Source: Metapseudomonas resinovorans DSM 21078 (GTDB lineage: Bacteria > Pseudomonadota > Gammaproteobacteria > Pseudomonadales > Pseudomonadaceae). Taken from it: 64,000 nucleotides of DNA. The notes under the pieces are model-generated. The model was not told the origin of the DNA. It did no database searches and saw only the letters and a list, made by a program, of their open reading frames with translations. A program made the position numbers and the translations under genes. Positions 56,906 through 64,000 of this stretch are shown one piece after another (position 1 is the stretch's first letter; every line of letters begins with the position of its first letter). The stretch covers positions 29,177 to 93,176 of the forward strand of contig NZ_KE384031.1 in assembly GCF_000423545.1 (NCBI RefSeq), written 5' to 3'.

Positions 56906-58288
56906 CTAGAGACGTCCCAGCTCCTGCGCGGTGCGATCCACCGCGATCTTCGTCTTGCTGACCAGCTCGTCGATCTCGGCACGGGTGGCCACGAGGGCCG
57001 GCGCCATGATCATGCGACCGAGGGTGGAGCGTATGATCAGTCCCTCCTCGAAGCCGATGGTGCGGCAACGCCAGGCGATGTCGTTCTCGTTGGCGAAGCG
57101 CTTGCGGGTGGCCTTGTCTTCGGCGAACTGCAGCGCGGCAACCAGACCAGCGCCCTGGATATCGCCTACCAGCGGGTGGTTGCCGAACACTTCGCGCAGG
57201 CATTGCTGCAGGTAAGGGCCGGTGTCGGTCTTCACCTGGGTCACCACACCTTCGTCGCGCAGTGCCTTGAGGTTCGCCAGGGCCACCGCCGCGGCCACCG
57301 GGTGGCCGGAGTAGGTCAGGCCGTGGGCGAACACACCGCCCTGCTCGACCAGCACTTCGGCCATGCGCTTGCTGAGGATCAGGCCGCCCATGGGGATGTA
57401 GCCGGAGGTCAGGCCCTTGGCGATGGACAGGGTGTCCGGCTCGAAGCCGAAGTGCTGGTGGGCGAACCATTCGCCGGTACGGCCGAAGCCGCCAATCACT
57501 TCATCGGCACACAGCAGCACGTCGTACTTGCGGCAGATGCGCTGGATTTCCGGCCAGTAGGTTTCCGGCGGGAAGATCATGCCGCCGGCCCCCTGGAAAG
57601 GTTCGGCAACGAAGGCGGCAACCTTGTCGGCGCCCAGTTCGAGGATTTTCTCTTCCAACTGGCGCGCCGCACGCAGGCCGAACTCCTCAGGAGTCAGGTC
57701 GCCGCCGTTGGCGAAGTAGTAAGGCTCATCGATGTGGGCGATGTCCGGCAGCATGCCGCCCATCTCGTGCATGAATTTCATGCCGCCCAGCGCCGTAGCG
57801 CCCAGGGTGGAGCCGTGGTAGCCGTTCCAGCGACCGATCATGATCTTCTTCTCGGGCTTGCCGAGGATCTGCCAATAGCGGCGTACGGTGCGGATCAGCA
57901 CCTCGTTGGCCTCGGAGCCGGAGTTGGTGTAGATGGCGTGGCTGTAGTGGCCCGGCAGCAGGCTGAACAGCAGCTCCGACAGTTCCACCACCGCCGGGTG
58001 GGTGGTGTGGAAGAACATGTTGTAGTACGGCAGTTGCTCCAACTGGCGGGTAGCAGCAGCGGTGAGGTCCTTGCGGCCGTAGCCGAGGTTGGTGCACCAC
58101 AGGCCGGACATGCCGTCGAGGTAGCGCTTGCCGTCGTTGTCCCAGAGGTGGAGGCGCTCGCCACCGACGATCACTCGCGGCCCTTCGGCGTTCAGCGCCT
58201 TCTGGTCGAGGAAGGCATGGATGTGGTGGGCCGCATCCGCTGCCTGGTAATCACGGGTTTCGCGTTGTGCCTGGAATTGAGCGTTCAT
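56906..58288 (-). CDS. Class III PLP aminotransferase (omega-amine/beta-alanine-pyruvate type)
   Basis: A 460-residue class III aminotransferase. The N-terminal LDGMSGLWCTNLGYG block, TNSGSEANE and CADEVIGGFGRTGEW motifs are present, and the PLP lysine is Lys291 in SIAKGLTSGYIP. It is very like the Pseudomonas enzyme named GabT2 (PA5313) and related to SpuC, which transfer amino groups from amines or omega-amino acids to pyruvate. With the neighbouring permease, binding protein and aldehyde dehydrogenase this suggests amine or polyamine catabolism. Upstream, at 58351-58390, is an element shared with the aldehyde dehydrogenase gene. A terminator follows at 56806-56841. Confidence 0.92.
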   Translation of the reverse strand: MNAQFQAQRETRDYQAADAAHHIHAFLDQKALNAEGPRVIVGGERLHLWDNDGKRYLDGMSGLWCTNLGYGRKDLTAAATRQLEQLPYYNMFFHTTHPAVVELSELLFSLLPGHYSHAIYTNSGSEANEVLIRTVRRYWQILGKPEKKIMIGRWNGYHGSTLGATALGGMKFMHEMGGMLPDIAHIDEPYYFANGGDLTPEEFGLRAARQLEEKILELGADKVAAFVAEPFQGAGGMIFPPETYWPEIQRICRKYDVLLCADEVIGGFGRTGEWFAHQHFGFEPDTLSIAKGLTSGYIPMGGLILSKRMAEVLVEQGGVFAHGLTYSGHPVAAAVALANLKALRDEGVVTQVKTDTGPYLQQCLREVFGNHPLVGDIQGAGLVAALQFAEDKATRKRFANENDIAWRCRTIGFEEGLIIRSTLGRMIMAPALVATRAEIDELVSKTKIAVDRTAQELGRL

Positions 58289-58350
58289 CTTTGGGGGTCT
58301 CCTCTTCCCGCTATTCAGCTGTACCGATGCTGGCCGAAGCCGATGGGCAG

Positions 58351-58390
58351 GGAAAATACTAAATATGTCTTCGAGCTATACGAAAAAGCT
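58351..58390 (-). promoter_or_regulatory. Shared 40-bp upstream element, copy A (before the aminotransferase)
   Basis: On the gene strand it reads AGCTTTTTCGTATAGCTCGA, then AGACATATTTAGTATTTTCC, beginning about 100 bases before the ATG. About 80 per cent of positions match copy B at 62833-62873, in the same orientation relative to its gene. The block is AT-rich and contains a TCGAGCTATACGA-type imperfect palindrome. It is probably promoter plus activator site. Confidence 0.65.
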
Positions 58391-58503
58391 GCCCTACCCG
58401 CCGAGCGCCCAGGCGCCCGATGCCCGGCCGGGTGCCGGGCTTGCGGGCAGGTATCCGGGCGACGAACTGCATGTCGCCCGACCCTGCATTCAGTCGCGGT
58501 GAG

Positions 58504-59907
58504 TCACTGGGTCTGCTCCAGCGGCTCAGGGCGGAACAGGTCCTTGCGCATCACGACCTTGATCCAGACCACGGCAATCAGCGACACCAGCGCCAGCACC
58601 ACACCGGCAATGCCGAAAATCTTGCCGGTCATGTCCGGGCTGGGCGAGGCGTACCAGATGGCGTAGAGCATGCCGACGATGCCGAACAGCTGCGGCAGCG
58701 GGTAGAACGGCGTGCTGAACGGTCGGGCGATAGCCGGGTAACGGCGACGCAGGGCGATCACATCCAGGTGCACGATGATGTAGGCCAGCAGCCAGGCCAG
58801 GGCCGCGGCGAGCAGCAGCAGGTTGATGGAGGCGGCATCCTGGCCCATGACCAGAATCGGCAGGCCGGTAATGGCGGCCACGAACAGTACCGCCACCCAG
58901 GGCGTGCGGGCGCGCGGGCTGAGCAGCTTGAACTGCGGGAAAGCCTGGCCGTTCTGTGCCATGCCATAGAGCATGCGCGGGATGGCCGCCAGCGAGGTGT
59001 TCAGGGTGCTGCAGGTGGCGGTGACCGCGGCGATCACCAGGAACACTTCACCCGCCTTGCCGAACACCGTGGTGGCGAACAGGTAGTGCGGCAGTGCGTC
59101 GGTGGTCAGGGCCTCGGTGGGCACCATGAACAGTGCACCCAGGCAGTAGAGCGCAATGGTGATGAAAATGACGGTCAGGCCGATGATCATCGAACGCGGG
59201 ATGTTGCGCGCGGGACGCTTGGTTTCCTCCACCAGCGGGCAGACGAACTCGGCGCCGACGAAGCCCCACACGGCCAGTGCGGTAAGGGTCAGCACACCCG
59301 CCCCCATGGGGTTCCAGTCACCGTGCAGCACCGTGCTGGCGGTTTCGCTGGGCGCGCCTTCAACGACAGCGGCCAAGCCCAGCACCAGCAGCACGATCAC
59401 CATCACCACCGCCAAGGCGGTCTGCAGCTTGGCGAAGATGTCGATGCCCATCAGGTTGAGCACGGTGAACAGGCCGAGCACGCCGAAGGCGACGCTGAAG
59501 GGCGGGAACACACCCGGATAGACCTTGCCGACGATCAGGTCGAGCAGCAGCAGTTCGGCCGACAAGGCGAACATCGCCACCACCACATAGCCGGAGAAGG
59601 TCGCCAGGATGGCCGGGAAATGCCCCAGGGCAACCTCGGTGTAGCTGGAAAGGCCGCCGGCACGGGGAATCATCAGCGACAGTTCGGAGAAGGAAAACGC
59701 GTAACTCAGGGCCAGCAGGTAGGCCAGCCCCAGCGGGACGATGAAGCCCAACCCGGAGAAACCGGCGCCCTGCAGCATCAGCACCATCACACCCTGGGAC
59801 ACCACCAAGCCGATGGCCACCGCCAATAGCGCGCCAAGGCCCAGCACGCGGCGGAATCCGCCCTCTTCCACCTGCCCATGGGCAGGAACGGACACACTTG
59901 CACTCAT
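58504..59907 (-). CDS. APC-family amino acid/amine permease
   Basis: A 467-residue permease with about 12 spans. The first span region GLGALLAVAIGLVVSQGVM and the conserved PRAGGLSSYTEVALG after the second span mark the APC family, and EETKRPARNIPRS is the usual loop after span six. The substrate is probably an amine or amino acid used by the adjacent aminotransferase and dehydrogenase; not provable from sequence. It is the second gene in the leftward cluster, 215 bases upstream of the aminotransferase. Confidence 0.88.
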   Translation of the reverse strand: MSASVSVPAHGQVEEGGFRRVLGLGALLAVAIGLVVSQGVMVLMLQGAGFSGLGFIVPLGLAYLLALSYAFSFSELSLMIPRAGGLSSYTEVALGHFPAILATFSGYVVVAMFALSAELLLLDLIVGKVYPGVFPPFSVAFGVLGLFTVLNLMGIDIFAKLQTALAVVMVIVLLVLGLAAVVEGAPSETASTVLHGDWNPMGAGVLTLTALAVWGFVGAEFVCPLVEETKRPARNIPRSMIIGLTVIFITIALYCLGALFMVPTEALTTDALPHYLFATTVFGKAGEVFLVIAAVTATCSTLNTSLAAIPRMLYGMAQNGQAFPQFKLLSPRARTPWVAVLFVAAITGLPILVMGQDAASINLLLLAAALAWLLAYIIVHLDVIALRRRYPAIARPFSTPFYPLPQLFGIVGMLYAIWYASPSPDMTGKIFGIAGVVLALVSLIAVVWIKVVMRKDLFRPEPLEQTQ

Positions 59908-60053
59908 GACATTCTCCCGATCTTGTACTTGTTATTGGCCCGCCCGGCCGTAACCACCGACGAGCACTGGTAGTGCAGGGCGCGGTAAGGTCCGGCCCCG
60001 CCAGTCACGCCCCGCCCGCTCGCCGCACTTCCGGCGTCTGCGGGGCGCAATGT

Positions 60054-61106
60054 TCAACGTGCCGCCCAGGCGTTGAAGCGCTCCTCCAGCTCCTCGCCGT
60101 GGTTGACCCAGAACTCCGCGCTGACCAATTGCGCATCGGCCAGGTTCGCCGGCGCGGTGGGCAGTTGCATCTGGGTGGCGGCGGGCAGTGCGGCCAAGGC
60201 GTCCTTGTGGACCGGACCGTAGGGGATCTGGCTGGAGAAGGTTTTCTGCGTATCCGCCTGGCTGGCGAAGGCAATGAAGCGTTCGGCCAGGGCCTTGTTC
60301 GGGCTGCCGCGGACAATGGCCCAGTGGTCCGGGTCGTAGAGATTGCCGTTCCAGACGATGGCAAGCCTGGAACCCTCCTTCTGCGCAGCGGCGATGCGAC
60401 CGTTGTAGGCGGCCGACATCACCACATCACCCGCCACCAGCCACTGCGGGGGCTGGGCGCCGGCTTCCCACCACTGGATATGGGGCTTGATCTGATCCAG
60501 CTTGCGGAAGGCACGGGTCACACCATCCGGGGTTTCCAGCACCTTGTAGAGGTCTTCGCGTTTAACCCCGTCGGCCAGCAGCGCGGCTTCCAGGGTGTAC
60601 TTGGCGCCCTTGCGCAGGCCGCGCTTGCCGGGGAAACGCTGGGTATCCCAGAAGTCCGCCCAGGAGGCAGGTGCGGCGGCCAGCTTGTCGGCGTTGTAGG
60701 CCAGCACCATGGACCAGACGTAGCTGGCCACGCCGCACTCGCTGACGGTGCCGGGCATGTAACTGGCCGACTCGCCGAGCAGAGCCGGGTCGATACGCTC
60801 GAACAACCCTTCCTCGCAGCCGCGCAACAGCTCGGGGCTTTCCACTTCCACCACGTCCCAGGTGACTTGGCCGATGTCGACCATCGCCTTCACCTTGGAC
60901 AATTCGCCGTTGTACTCACCAGCGACCACCTTGCCGGCGCCGCTCTGTTCGAAGGGTTTGAAATAGGCCGCATCCTGGGCGGCCTTGGTAGCGCCGCCGA
61001 AAGAGATCACGGTGAGGCTGGAGGACTGGGCCTGGGCGGGTACACCGGCGGCGGCCAGCAGGGCGACGCCAAAGGCGACACGGATGCACGGTAAGGACTT
61101 GAGCAT
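60054..61106 (-). CDS. Periplasmic binding protein of the PotD/PotF (polyamine) type, orphan
   Basis: A 350-residue solute-binding protein with signal peptide ending near VPAQAQ. The mature part (SSLTVISFGGATKAAQDAAYFKPFEQ) belongs to the spermidine/putrescine-binding group. WDVVEVESPELLRGCEEGLFERID and GVASYVWSMVLAYNADKL are typical family blocks. No potABC-like permease or ATPase genes are present in the window. It lies between the permease and the aldehyde dehydrogenase, all on the same strand, supporting an amine ligand. Confidence 0.88.
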   Translation of the reverse strand: MLKSLPCIRVAFGVALLAAAGVPAQAQSSSLTVISFGGATKAAQDAAYFKPFEQSGAGKVVAGEYNGELSKVKAMVDIGQVTWDVVEVESPELLRGCEEGLFERIDPALLGESASYMPGTVSECGVASYVWSMVLAYNADKLAAAPASWADFWDTQRFPGKRGLRKGAKYTLEAALLADGVKREDLYKVLETPDGVTRAFRKLDQIKPHIQWWEAGAQPPQWLVAGDVVMSAAYNGRIAAAQKEGSRLAIVWNGNLYDPDHWAIVRGSPNKALAERFIAFASQADTQKTFSSQIPYGPVHKDALAALPAATQMQLPTAPANLADAQLVSAEFWVNHGEELEERFNAWAAR

Positions 61107-61262
61107 GAAAACTCCCTCACTACTTGTAAGTTGTGGTCAGTTGCTGAGGCAGTCGTGGCCAGGAAGCCGTGAACCCGCGCGTGCACCACGCGACAGGAAG
61201 GTGTTTCTCGTTATGGGCGGCCGCGCACCGAAGGAGCACGCGGCCGGGTCGTCATGGCGACC

Positions 61263-62753
61263 TCAGCGCAGCTGGAACCAGGTGGTTTTCAGTTGGCTGT
61301 ACTTGTCGAAGGAATGCAGCGAGAGGTCGCGGCCGAAACCGGACTGCTTGCCACCACCGAAGGGCACGGTGACGTCCAGGGCGTCCACCGTGTTGACCGA
61401 TACCGTGCCCGCCTTGAGCGCGCGGGCGACGCGGTGGGCACGGTGCAGGTCATCGCTCCACACCGAGGCAGCCAGGCCATAGATGCTGTCGTTGGCCAGG
61501 CGCAACGCCTCTTCCTCGGTATCGAACGTGCTGACGGCCAGTACAGGGCCGAACACCTCTTCACGCGCCAACTGCATGTCGCTGCTCACATCGGCGAAGA
61601 CAGTGGGTTCGACAAAGTTGCTGGAACCATTGAAGGACAGGCGACCCCCCCCGGTGAGCAACCGAGCGCCCTCCCCTTGCGCGCCTTCGATGAAGGACAT
61701 GATGCGCGCAGTCTGCCCGGCGTCGACGATGGCACCGGCACGGCTGGCCGGGTCCAGCGGGTCGCCGGGCATCCAGTCGCGGGCCTTGGCCAGCAGGCGT
61801 TCGATGAACTCGTCGCGGATCGAGCGCTGTACATACAGGCGCGAGTTGGCCGAGCAGACCTCGCCCTGGTTGAAGAAGATGCCGAAGGCCGCCTTCTCAG
61901 CGGCCAGGTCCAGGTCGCGGCAGTCGTCGAAGATCAGGTTCGGGCTCTTGCCGCCACACTCCAGCCAGACCTGCTTGAGGTTGGACTGCGCCGAGTACTG
62001 CATGAAGTACTTGCCCACCTGGGTGGAGCCGGTGAACACCAGGCAATCCACATCCGGGTGCAGGCCCAAGGCCTTGCCGGCGCTTTCGCCCAGGCCCGGC
62101 ACCACGTTCAGCACGCCTTCCGGCAGCCCGGCTTCCAGCGCCAGTTCGGCCAGGCGCAGGGCGGAGAACGGCGACTGCTCGGCAGGCTTGAGCACCACGC
62201 TGTTGCCGGCGGCCAGGGCTGGAGCCAGCTTCCAGGCGGCCATGTCGAGGGGGAAGTTCCAGGGCACCACGGCGGCCACGACGCCCAGCGCTTCGCGGGT
62301 GATGGTGGCCAGGGCGTTCGGCGCAGTGGGCGCCACCTGATCATAGAGCTTGTCCAGGGCCTCGCCGTACCAGGCGAACACATGGGCGGCGCCGGGCACG
62401 TCGATGTTCCAGGCATCCATCACCGGCTTGCCCATGTTCAGCGAGTCCAGCAGGGCCAGCTCTTCGCGATGGGCCATCATCAGTTCGGAAAGGCGCAGCA
62501 GCACCTTCTTGCGCTCCACCGGTGCCATGCGCGCCCAAGGGCCTTCGTTGTAGGCGCGGCGCGCAGTGCGCACGGCGAGGTCGACCTCAGCCTCGCCGCA
62601 GGCGGCGACGCGGGCCAGCAGCTCATTGGTGGCCGGGTTGATGGAGTCGAAGGTGGCACCGGAGGCGGCGGCCACCTGGCGGCCGCCGATCAGCGCCTTG
62701 TCAGTGAATGCTTGCCGGGCAGCTTTCTGCTGCCAATAGCCGAGATCTAACAC
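61263..62753 (-). CDS. Aldehyde dehydrogenase (KauB/PuuC-like, amino-aldehyde type)
   Basis: A 496-residue NAD(P)-dependent aldehyde dehydrogenase. Catalytic residues are all present: Asn166 (PWNF), Glu265 (LECGGKSPN) and Cys300 (NQGEVCSANS), with the GSTQVG cofactor motif at 242-247. It is most like KauB/PauC and PuuC, which oxidise gamma-aminobutyraldehyde, glutamyl-aminobutyraldehyde or guanidinobutyraldehyde. It would act on the aldehyde produced by the aminotransferase at 56906. The shared element copy B lies 80-120 bases before its start, and the divergent LysR gene probably regulates it. Confidence 0.93.
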   Translation of the reverse strand: MLDLGYWQQKAARQAFTDKALIGGRQVAAASGATFDSINPATNELLARVAACGEAEVDLAVRTARRAYNEGPWARMAPVERKKVLLRLSELMMAHREELALLDSLNMGKPVMDAWNIDVPGAAHVFAWYGEALDKLYDQVAPTAPNALATITREALGVVAAVVPWNFPLDMAAWKLAPALAAGNSVVLKPAEQSPFSALRLAELALEAGLPEGVLNVVPGLGESAGKALGLHPDVDCLVFTGSTQVGKYFMQYSAQSNLKQVWLECGGKSPNLIFDDCRDLDLAAEKAAFGIFFNQGEVCSANSRLYVQRSIRDEFIERLLAKARDWMPGDPLDPASRAGAIVDAGQTARIMSFIEGAQGEGARLLTGGGRLSFNGSSNFVEPTVFADVSSDMQLAREEVFGPVLAVSTFDTEEEALRLANDSIYGLAASVWSDDLHRAHRVARALKAGTVSVNTVDALDVTVPFGGGKQSGFGRDLSLHSFDKYSQLKTTWFQLR

Positions 62754-62832
62754 GCTGCACTCCCAGATCGACCGTCGTCGCGGTCATGTTGTTATTCGGG
62801 TCGAGGCAGATGGTGCGCCAGCTATCGGCAGA

Positions 62833-62873
62833 GGAAAATTATTAAAAATATGCTCGAGTCATATGAAAAAGCT
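62833..62873 (-). promoter_or_regulatory. Shared 40-bp upstream element, copy B (before the aldehyde dehydrogenase, beside LysR)
   Basis: On the dehydrogenase strand it reads AGCTTTTTCATATGACTCGAG, in pieces AGCTTTTTCATATGA and CTCGAG, then CATATTTTTAATAATTTTCC. It matches copy A at 58351-58390. It lies in the 232-base gap between the divergent dehydrogenase and LysR genes, the usual place for a LysR site; its AT-richness could also supply the promoter. Confidence 0.65.
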
Positions 62874-62985
62874 CGGCAGCCCATCAGGCCTGGCACGGCG
62901 CGTCTGGGGTAAGGTGCCACTCACGACTACGAGAAGAATGAGCCGCCCGCAAAGCGCCAGCGGCCGACAAGAAGCGGAGGTGCCA

Positions 62986-63903
62986 GTGGCTACCTATACC
63001 TTGCGACAACTCAAGTATTTCGTGACGACAGTGGAGGCCGGCAGCGTGGCCGAAGCGTCGCGCAAGCTGTACATCGCCCAGCCGTCCATCTCCACCGCCA
63101 TCAAGGGCCTGGAAGAGAGCTTCGGTGTGCAGCTGTTCATCCGCCACCACGCCCAGGGCGTATCCCTCACGCCCAGCGGCGCGCGCTTCTACGAGAAAGC
63201 CCAGGAGTTGCTGCGGGTGGCGCGCGAATTCGAACAGAACGCCCTGGCCGACAACGACATCGTCGCCGGGCAGATCGACATCGGCTGCTTCGAGACCGTC
63301 GCACCGCTCTATCTGCCGCAACTGATCGCGGGCTTCCGCGAGCGCTACCCCGGCGTGGACATCCGCATCCGCGACGGCGAGCAGCAGGAACTGGTGCAGG
63401 GCCTGACCGCCGGCACCTTCGACCTGGCCTTCCTCTACGAGCACGACCTGGACAGCACCATCGCCACCGAACCGCTGATGCCGCCGCAGAAGCCCTACGC
63501 GCTGCTGCCGGAGAATCATCGCTTCGCCAGCCAGCCCCAGGTCTCCCTGCGCGACCTCTGCCTGGAGCCAATGATCCTGCTCGACGTGCAGCCGAGCCGC
63601 ACCTACTTCGTCAGCCTGTTCCATGAACTGGGCCTGACGCCCAACATCGTCTTCAGCTCACCGTCGATCGAGATGGTGCGCGGCATGGTCGGCCAGGGCT
63701 TCGGCTTCTCCCTGCTGGTCACCCGCCCCCACTCCGAATGCACCTACGACGGCAAGAAGGTGGTCACCGTCGACATCACCGAACCCGTCGCCACCTCCGG
63801 CCTGGTGGCCGCCCGCCTCAAGCGCGGCCAGCTCACCAAGCCTGCGCAACTGTTCGTCGACTTCTGCCGCGAACGACTCGCCCAGAAGGCAGAAGCTCCG
63901 TAG
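62986..63903 (+). CDS. LysR-family regulator of the amine-catabolic cluster
   Basis: A 305-residue LysR-type regulator. The N-terminal winged helix has YTLRQLKYFVTTVEAGSV and EASRKLYIAQPSISTAIKGLE. A GTG at 62986 is chosen as start because GGAGG lies five bases before it and translation from there gives the usual family N-terminus; the frame is open back to 62863 without similarity. It is divergent from the aldehyde dehydrogenase. The TAG stop lies inside a repeat unit starting at 63900. Confidence 0.9.
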   Translation: MATYTLRQLKYFVTTVEAGSVAEASRKLYIAQPSISTAIKGLEESFGVQLFIRHHAQGVSLTPSGARFYEKAQELLRVAREFEQNALADNDIVAGQIDIGCFETVAPLYLPQLIAGFRERYPGVDIRIRDGEQQELVQGLTAGTFDLAFLYEHDLDSTIATEPLMPPQKPYALLPENHRFASQPQVSLRDLCLEPMILLDVQPSRTYFVSLFHELGLTPNIVFSSPSIEMVRGMVGQGFGFSLLVTRPHSECTYDGKKVVTVDITEPVATSGLVAARLKRGQLTKPAQLFVDFCRERLAQKAEAP

Positions 63904-63986
63904 GTTGGCGTAGAGCGCAGCGAAACCCAACGATCCGTGCGCCCTGCCACTCCGCCCGATGGGTTTCGTGCCCCAACCCATCCTAC
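63900..63986. repeat. Second-type repeat overlapping the LysR stop codon
   Basis: GTAGGTTGGCGTAGAGCGCAGCGAAACCCAACG at the left and CGATGGGTTTCG...CCCAACCCATCCTAC at the right are inverted copies of the family also seen at 45859 and 49755. A further GTAGGTTG begins at 63993, so another unit may continue beyond the window. The first four bases include the LysR stop codon. Confidence 0.78.
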
Positions 63987-64000
63987 AGACCCGTAGGTTG

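Noticed and set aside
57176..59829. Plus-strand open frames opposite the aminotransferase and APC permease
   Set aside because: Composition rich in Gly, His, Gln and Arg as expected for antisense reading; the minus-strand genes are clear.

Overview
The window looks like a chromosomal stretch from a high-GC Pseudomonas (in the broad sense, including the resinovorans/Metapseudomonas-like lineages). The genus evidence is the alginate genes alg44-alg8-algD, two tandem cbb3 oxidase operons followed by ccoGHIS-hemN-anr-apt, an aat/aau acidic amino acid system, and many short Pseudomonas-type REP hairpins. I see no rRNA, tRNA, CRISPR array, prophage or intact insertion sequence. The species assignment is inference.

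Layout. (1) 1-3.4 kb, minus strand: start of the alginate operon (algD, alg8, partial alg44), followed by an AT-rich non-coding block that should hold the algD promoter. (2) 4-5.6 kb: an Aer-type energy-taxis receptor behind a good FliA promoter. (3) 6.3-22 kb: respiration under low oxygen. This comprises an Anr-box-controlled ccoN2O2Q2P2, a second ccoN1O1Q1P1 with no visible Anr box, the copper/assembly genes ccoG-H-I-S plus a SafE-like membrane protein, an Anr-box-controlled hemN, the regulator anr itself, and apt. (4) 24-33 kb: a four-gene signalling operon made of a soluble histidine kinase, a response regulator with a degenerate HD-GYP domain, a small response regulator, and a 1920-residue protein carrying membrane segments, PAS/GAF domains, a LOV photoreceptor module, GGDEF, EAL and a C-terminal receiver. 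(5) 33-36.5 kb: a TetR regulator divergent from a Baeyer-Villiger-type monooxygenase and a dehydrogenase, with two near-identical palindromes between them. (6) 36.6-43.5 kb: the acidic amino acid ABC transporter aatJQMP and its sensor/activator pair aauSR, with a sigma-54 promoter and a putative AauR site. (7) 43.6-56.5 kb: a mosaic of transporters, dehydrogenases, a LysR regulator, a methyltransferase, an Ada repair protein with a decayed zinc site next to a stand-alone Ada-type cysteine protein, and a kinase-like protein without catalytic residues. (8) 56.9-63.9 kb: a probable amine/polyamine catabolic cluster (class III aminotransferase, APC permease, periplasmic binding protein, aldehyde dehydrogenase, LysR regulator), in which a shared roughly 40-bp element lies upstream of both enzyme genes.

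The most interesting items for follow-up are the LOV/GGDEF/EAL/REC operon, the Ada zinc-site loss with its overlapping small cysteine protein, the shared upstream element of the amine cluster, the palindromic operator pair at 34.0 kb, and a composite repeat found at 33.1 and 54.2 kb, one copy of which has a REP hairpin nested inside it.
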